From NCBI RefSeq assembly GCF_000701465.1, contig NZ_JNIY01000003.1, positions 1,116,001 through 1,180,000 on the forward strand: a DNA stretch of 64,000 nucleotides, written 5' to 3'. Position 1 is the first letter of the stretch, and every line of letters begins with the position of its first letter. Of this stretch, positions 59,975 through 64,000 are shown in pieces. The stretch comes from Paraoerskovia marina DSM 21750. GTDB taxonomy: Bacteria; Actinomycetota; Actinomycetes; Actinomycetales; Cellulomonadaceae. The notes under the pieces are model-generated. The model worked only from the letters and a program-made list of their open reading frames with translations. It ran no database searches and had not been told where the DNA came from. The translations under genes were made by a program, and so were the position numbers.

Positions 59975-60222
59975 TGCGATATCGGGAGTTCTGGCAACTG
60001 GTCGACGAGGTCTTCGGCGCCGACTACGGTCGCGTCCTGGCGTCCGACCACTCGTTGAACGACCTGGGGAGCAGGACGGCCGTCGCAGCGCTCGACGACG
60101 GTGAGGAGCCCCGGGTCGTCTGGCACGCCCTCTGCAACGCCCTGCAGGTTCCGGAGTCCGACCGCTGGGGGGTCGACGAGTTCCGTCAGGCGCCCCCGCA
60201 GCCGGGGTCTGCGGCATCATGA
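59974..60222 (+). CDS. DUF3046 family protein
   Basis: An 82-residue small acidic protein of unknown function found upstream of recA in many actinobacteria. The family opening RYREFWQLVDEVFGADYGRVLASDHSLN-like block and RTAVAALDDGEEPRVVWHALCNALQVPESDRWG are present. The GTG at 59974 is preferred to an in-frame ATG at 59950 because similarity starts right after it and a -10 precedes it. It is divergent from lhr. Confidence 0.9.
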   Translation: MRYREFWQLVDEVFGADYGRVLASDHSLNDLGSRTAVAALDDGEEPRVVWHALCNALQVPESDRWGVDEFRQAPPQPGSAAS

Positions 60223-60227
60223 CGCCA
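60215..60227 (+). promoter_or_regulatory. -10-like element at the DUF3046 3' end
   Basis: CATCAT (60215-60220), six bases, then the ATG at 60227 of the membrane phosphatase gene. Weak hexamer, matching spacing. Confidence 0.3.
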
Positions 60228-62302
60228 TGAGGTCGAGGGTGGCGGTCACCGTGCGCGACGTGCGCGCGGCCGCGTGGTCGTTGGCGACCACGGCCCTCGG
60301 GCTCTGGATCGGCCTGGCCGTCGTCCCGGGCGCCGGGGAGGCGAGCATCGCGGCCGTGCTCGTCGCCGCCGCCGTCGTCGCCGTGGGTGACGCGCTGCTC
60401 CGGCCGTTTCTGCGGCTCGTCGCGCCGCGGACCGGCGCGGTCGGTGCGATCGTCCTGGGAAGCCTCGCCCAGGTCGTCGTGGTCCTCGCAGCTCTGGTCG
60501 CTCTCCCCGGTGTGGATGTCGGCGGGGTCGGGCCGCTGCTCCTGGTGCTGGTCGTCGCGTCGGTGGTCATGGCGCTGGCACGGTGGGTCATCGGTGCCAA
60601 CGACCAGAGCTATGTGGTGGCGGACGTGGTCCGTCGGGCCGACCGGCAGGCTCGGCGCCGGGGTGTTGAGGCCCACGCCGCCCGTGATCCGGGCCTCCTG
60701 GTGATCCAGCTCGACGGCGTCTCCCGGTCGACCTTCGACTACGCGGTCCAGGCGGGGCTCGTCCCGCGTCTCGCGCAGTGGCAGGAGCGCGGGTCGCACA
60801 CCGTCGACTCGTGGTGGGCCCGGGTCCCGTCCACGACGCCCGCGAGCCAGGCCGGTCTGCTGCACGGCTCGTCGCGGCAGATCCCGGCGTTTCGCTGGTG
60901 GGACCGTGCCCGTGGCCGTCTCGTCGTGACCAACCGGCCGCCGGACGCCGCGTTCGTCGAGGCACGGCTGTCGACGGGCGACGGCCTGCTCGCCCACGGG
61001 GGCGCCGCCGTCGCGACGATGTTCAGCGGCGACGCGCAGACGGCGTTGCTCGTCATGAGTCGCGCCGGACGGCGAGGAGGGCTGGGTCCCGGTCAGCTCT
61101 TCGTCCACTTCTTCTCGAGCCCGTTCCTGCTCGCCCGAGCGCTCGTCGGGACGGTGGCCGAGACGCTCAAGGAGCTCTACCAGGGGTGGGTCCAGGCTGC
61201 GCGAGGCGTACGCCCCCGGGTCTCGCGGCTGGGGTGGTACCCGTGGCTCCGGGGGGTGACGAACGTCGTGCTGCGCGACCTGATCGTCTCGATGGTCGCG
61301 GAGCAGATGGCCCGCGGGACGCCGACGATCTTCGTCGACCTGGTCGACTACGACGAGATCGCCCATCACGCGGGCCCGCTCCGGCCCGAGTCGTTGCGGG
61401 CGCTCGAGGGGATCGACGGAGTCGTCGGCACGCTGGAGGCCGTGGTGGAGTCCGCGCCGCGCGACTACCGGGTCGTCGTGCTCTCGGACCACGGTCAGGC
61501 GCTGGGCGAGACGTTCGAGGCGGTGGCCGGTGCGCCGCTCGTCGACGTCGTGCGGCGCCTGATGGCCGTCGACGCGGACCTGCCGGCCGCGACCTCGGCG
61601 GCGCGGAGCACGGACGAGTCCTGGGGTCCGGTGAACACGGCGCTCAGCTCGTTCTCCCGCGCGCCCGACGGACGGACGGTCGTGGGCCCGGACCGGACCC
61701 GGCGCGAGCGGCCGTCGCCGGACGCGCACGCCGACGAGGTGGTCGTCGTGGGCTCGGGAAATCTCGGCCTGGTCTGGTTCCCGGGGTCCGCGACTCCGCT
61801 GCGCGGAGAGGACGTCCGGGCACGATGGCCGCGCCTCGTCGACGGACTTGTCGACCAGGCCGGGATCGGGCTCGTGGTCACCCGCGAGGCACCCCGCGAG
61901 GTCCTGACGGGCGACGAGCCCGCGGAGGTCGTCGTGCACGGGGTGGGAGGCCGGCGAGAGCTGCACTCGGGCGTCGTCCACGGCACCGACCCCCTCGCCG
62001 GGTGGAGCACCCGTGCCGCCGCCGACCTGGACCGCGCCGTCACCCTGGGCGACGCACCCGACCTGCTTCTCGTCTCGTCCGTCGACGCCGCCGGACTCGT
62101 CCACGCGTTCGAAGGGCTCGTCGGCTCCCACGGCGGGCTCGGCGGAGCCCAGAACGACGCCCTGCTGATCCGTCCGGTCGGCCTGGAGGTCCCCGACACG
62201 CTCCTCGAGGCGGTGGACGGTCGTCGGATGCTCGTCGGGGCGGAGAGCGTGCACGAGAGGCTCGTCGCCTGGCAGGTCGAGCTCGGGCTGCGACCACGAT
62301 GA
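60227..62302 (+). CDS. Membrane protein with alkaline-phosphatase-like domain
   Basis: A 691-residue protein. Residues 1-125 hold about four membrane helices, resembling the holin-like domain annotated in actinobacterial homologues. From about 150 there is an alkaline-phosphatase/phosphodiesterase-like domain: metal ligand in LVIQLDGVSRSTF, the likely nucleophile threonine in PSTTPASQAGLLHG, and DLVDYDEIAHHAGP and VLSDHGQALGE for the remaining ligands. The substrate is unknown; surface or lipid-linked phosphates are possible. It starts five bases after DUF3046 and overlaps the MBL gene start by four bases. Confidence 0.82.
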   Translation: MRSRVAVTVRDVRAAAWSLATTALGLWIGLAVVPGAGEASIAAVLVAAAVVAVGDALLRPFLRLVAPRTGAVGAIVLGSLAQVVVVLAALVALPGVDVGGVGPLLLVLVVASVVMALARWVIGANDQSYVVADVVRRADRQARRRGVEAHAARDPGLLVIQLDGVSRSTFDYAVQAGLVPRLAQWQERGSHTVDSWWARVPSTTPASQAGLLHGSSRQIPAFRWWDRARGRLVVTNRPPDAAFVEARLSTGDGLLAHGGAAVATMFSGDAQTALLVMSRAGRRGGLGPGQLFVHFFSSPFLLARALVGTVAETLKELYQGWVQAARGVRPRVSRLGWYPWLRGVTNVVLRDLIVSMVAEQMARGTPTIFVDLVDYDEIAHHAGPLRPESLRALEGIDGVVGTLEAVVESAPRDYRVVVLSDHGQALGETFEAVAGAPLVDVVRRLMAVDADLPAATSAARSTDESWGPVNTALSSFSRAPDGRTVVGPDRTRRERPSPDAHADEVVVVGSGNLGLVWFPGSATPLRGEDVRARWPRLVDGLVDQAGIGLVVTREAPREVLTGDEPAEVVVHGVGGRRELHSGVVHGTDPLAGWSTRAAADLDRAVTLGDAPDLLLVSSVDAAGLVHAFEGLVGSHGGLGGAQNDALLIRPVGLEVPDTLLEAVDGRRMLVGAESVHERLVAWQVELGLRPR

Positions 62303-63081
62303 CCCTGGACGTGACGTGGCTCGGCCACTCGACGGTCGTGATCGACGTCGCCGGCGTCCGGCTGGTGACCGACCCGCTGCTCGGCCGCCACGCCGGGGTT
62401 CTCCGCCGCCGCGCCCGGCCGCCGGCCGCCACCGCGACGGCGGGTGCCGACGTGGTGCTGCTGTCGCACCTGCACCACGATCACGCCGAGGTCGCGTCCC
62501 TCCGGGCCCTGCATCCCGCCCCGGTCGTCGTCGACCGGCTCAACGCGCCGTGGTTGAGGAAGAAGGGGCTCGACCCCCGGGGCCTCGACGTCGGGCAGTG
62601 GTACGACGTCGGACCCGGCGTCCAGGTCTGCCTCGTGCCCGCGGTCCACGGGGACCGGCCCATGCCCCACCGGCCGAACGCCGCCAACGGTCACCTGGTG
62701 AGGTTGTCGAGTCCTGCCGAGTCGTCCGTGCGGACGATCTGGGCCGCGGGGGACACCGAGCTGTGCCCCGAGCTGGACCGGGTCGCCGACCTCGCCGGGG
62801 GAGCGGTGGACGTCGCGCTCGTCCCCGTCTCGGGCTGGGGTCCGCGGCTCTCGGGCGGGCACATGGGACCGGTCGACGCCGCGCGGGCCTGTGCGCAGGT
62901 CGGGGCGCGGGTGGCCGTCCCGGTCCACTGGGGGACGTTGCACGCGCCGTTCGTGGGGCAGTTCCCGCGCGGGTGGATGGACCTGCCGGGTGTCGCCTTC
63001 GGCGTGGCGCTCGCGGAGCACGCGCCGGGCTGTGAGCCGGTGGTGCTGACGCCGGGGCAGACCTGGCGACACGGCGGGTGA
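62299..63081 (+). CDS. MBL-fold hydrolase, UlaG-like
   Basis: A 260-residue metallo-beta-lactamase-fold protein. WLGHSTVVIDVAGVRLVTDPLLG opens the fold in the UlaG/NAPE-PLD-like manner. The zinc motif is HLHHDH (H-x-H-x-D-H), with VPAVHGDRP, AAGDTELCPEL and VPVHWGTLHAPF as further ligands. UlaG-like members hydrolyse lactones or phosphodiesters; the reaction here is unknown. Its ATG overlaps the upstream phosphatase stop (ATGA), so the two products are co-made and may act on related phosphorylated compounds. Confidence 0.87.
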   Translation: MTLDVTWLGHSTVVIDVAGVRLVTDPLLGRHAGVLRRRARPPAATATAGADVVLLSHLHHDHAEVASLRALHPAPVVVDRLNAPWLRKKGLDPRGLDVGQWYDVGPGVQVCLVPAVHGDRPMPHRPNAANGHLVRLSSPAESSVRTIWAAGDTELCPELDRVADLAGGAVDVALVPVSGWGPRLSGGHMGPVDAARACAQVGARVAVPVHWGTLHAPFVGQFPRGWMDLPGVAFGVALAEHAPGCEPVVLTPGQTWRHGG

Positions 63082-63096
63082 GCCGGTCCCTGCGGT

Positions 63097-63110
63097 CGAA
63101 CACCTGTTCG
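63097..63110 (+). promoter_or_regulatory. LexA (SOS) box upstream of recA
   Basis: CGAACACCTGTTCG has perfect arms CGAAC/GTTCG and matches the Gram-positive SOS box consensus. TACAGT (63113-63118), just downstream, is the likely -10, so LexA would block the polymerase. Confidence 0.85.
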
Positions 63111-63261
63111 GTTACAGTTGTGCACAGCACCCAAGACGCTGGTCCGTCCACACGACGCGGCGACCGTCACCGGCTCTGTCGGTGGCGCCGCGTACGGTCG
63201 TTCCCGACGCACAGCACAACCCGTCGGCACCCCTGGTGCCCTGAAGTGAAGGTGAACCACG

Positions 63262-64000
<739 letters not shown>

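Noticed and set aside
55202-62254. A single open minus-strand frame of about 7 kb
   Set aside because: Only the part from 59887 down resembles Lhr; the upstream part is antisense to DUF3046, the phosphatase and the MBL gene and is an effect of high GC content.

Overview
This is a chromosomal window from a very GC-rich actinobacterium, most likely of order Micrococcales and of the Cellulomonadaceae or a neighbouring family. The evidence is GTG/ATG/TTG starts, G/C-ended codons nearly throughout, and a gene order typical of actinobacterial housekeeping regions: amtB-glnK-glnD, ffh, rpsP-khpA-rimM-trmD-rplS-lepB-rnhB, DUF2469-yraN-yifB-dprA-xerC, rpsB-tsf-pyrH-frr-cdsA, rimP-nusA-ylxR-infB-rbfA, ftsK-pgsA-cinA-clgR and recA. 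The genus cannot be fixed from sequence reading alone. I saw no rRNA, tRNA, CRISPR array or complete insertion sequence.

Layout. 1-2467: nitrogen sensing (end of amtB, PII protein, a short PII-modifying enzyme). 2509-5241: signal recognition particle GTPase and an amidohydrolase. 5421-9594: ribosomal proteins S16 and L19 with rRNA/tRNA maturation genes, signal peptidase I and RNase HII. 9590-10449: a small foreign-looking insertion carrying one HTH-like gene. 10459-14901: DUF2469, YraN, YifB, DprA and a XerC-type recombinase, followed by a convergent M23-family protein. 15772-21722: S2, EF-Ts, UMP kinase, ribosome recycling factor, CDP-diacylglycerol synthesis, RlmN and a DivIVA-repeat protein. 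21724-25460: isoprenoid genes dxr and ispG around a site-2 protease. 25507-30624: an acetyltransferase, threonine catabolism (tdh-kbl) and prolyl-tRNA synthetase. 30690-31679 (minus strand): a ferritin-like lipoprotein. 31833-42814: translation and RNA metabolism (rimP, nusA, ylxR, infB, rbfA, truB, ribF, rpsO, pnp) with a TetR regulator embedded. 42816-49715: M16 peptidase, lysine biosynthesis (dapB, dapA), azlCD exporter and RNase J. 49888-55173: an MBL hydrolase, then ftsK, pgsA, cinA and clgR. 55202-64000: helicase Lhr, DUF3046, a membrane phosphatase/MBL pair and the start of recA behind an SOS box.

The main anomaly is the insertion between rnhB and DUF2469. Imperfect 18-bp direct repeats lie exactly 860 bp apart, at the 3' end of rnhB and just before DUF2469. 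The material between them has AT-richer codon use, with TTA and ATA codons, and holds one 159-residue gene with a predicted N-terminal helix-turn-helix. If one repeat copy is removed, a shorter rnhB with its own stop codon results and DUF2469 follows immediately. This looks like a miniature integrated element.

A second pattern runs through the window. At least a dozen genes have a -10-like hexamer (TANNNT or a close variant) ending six or seven bases before the start codon, which predicts leaderless mRNAs. Ribosomal and operon-head genes instead have longer leaders, several with hairpins.
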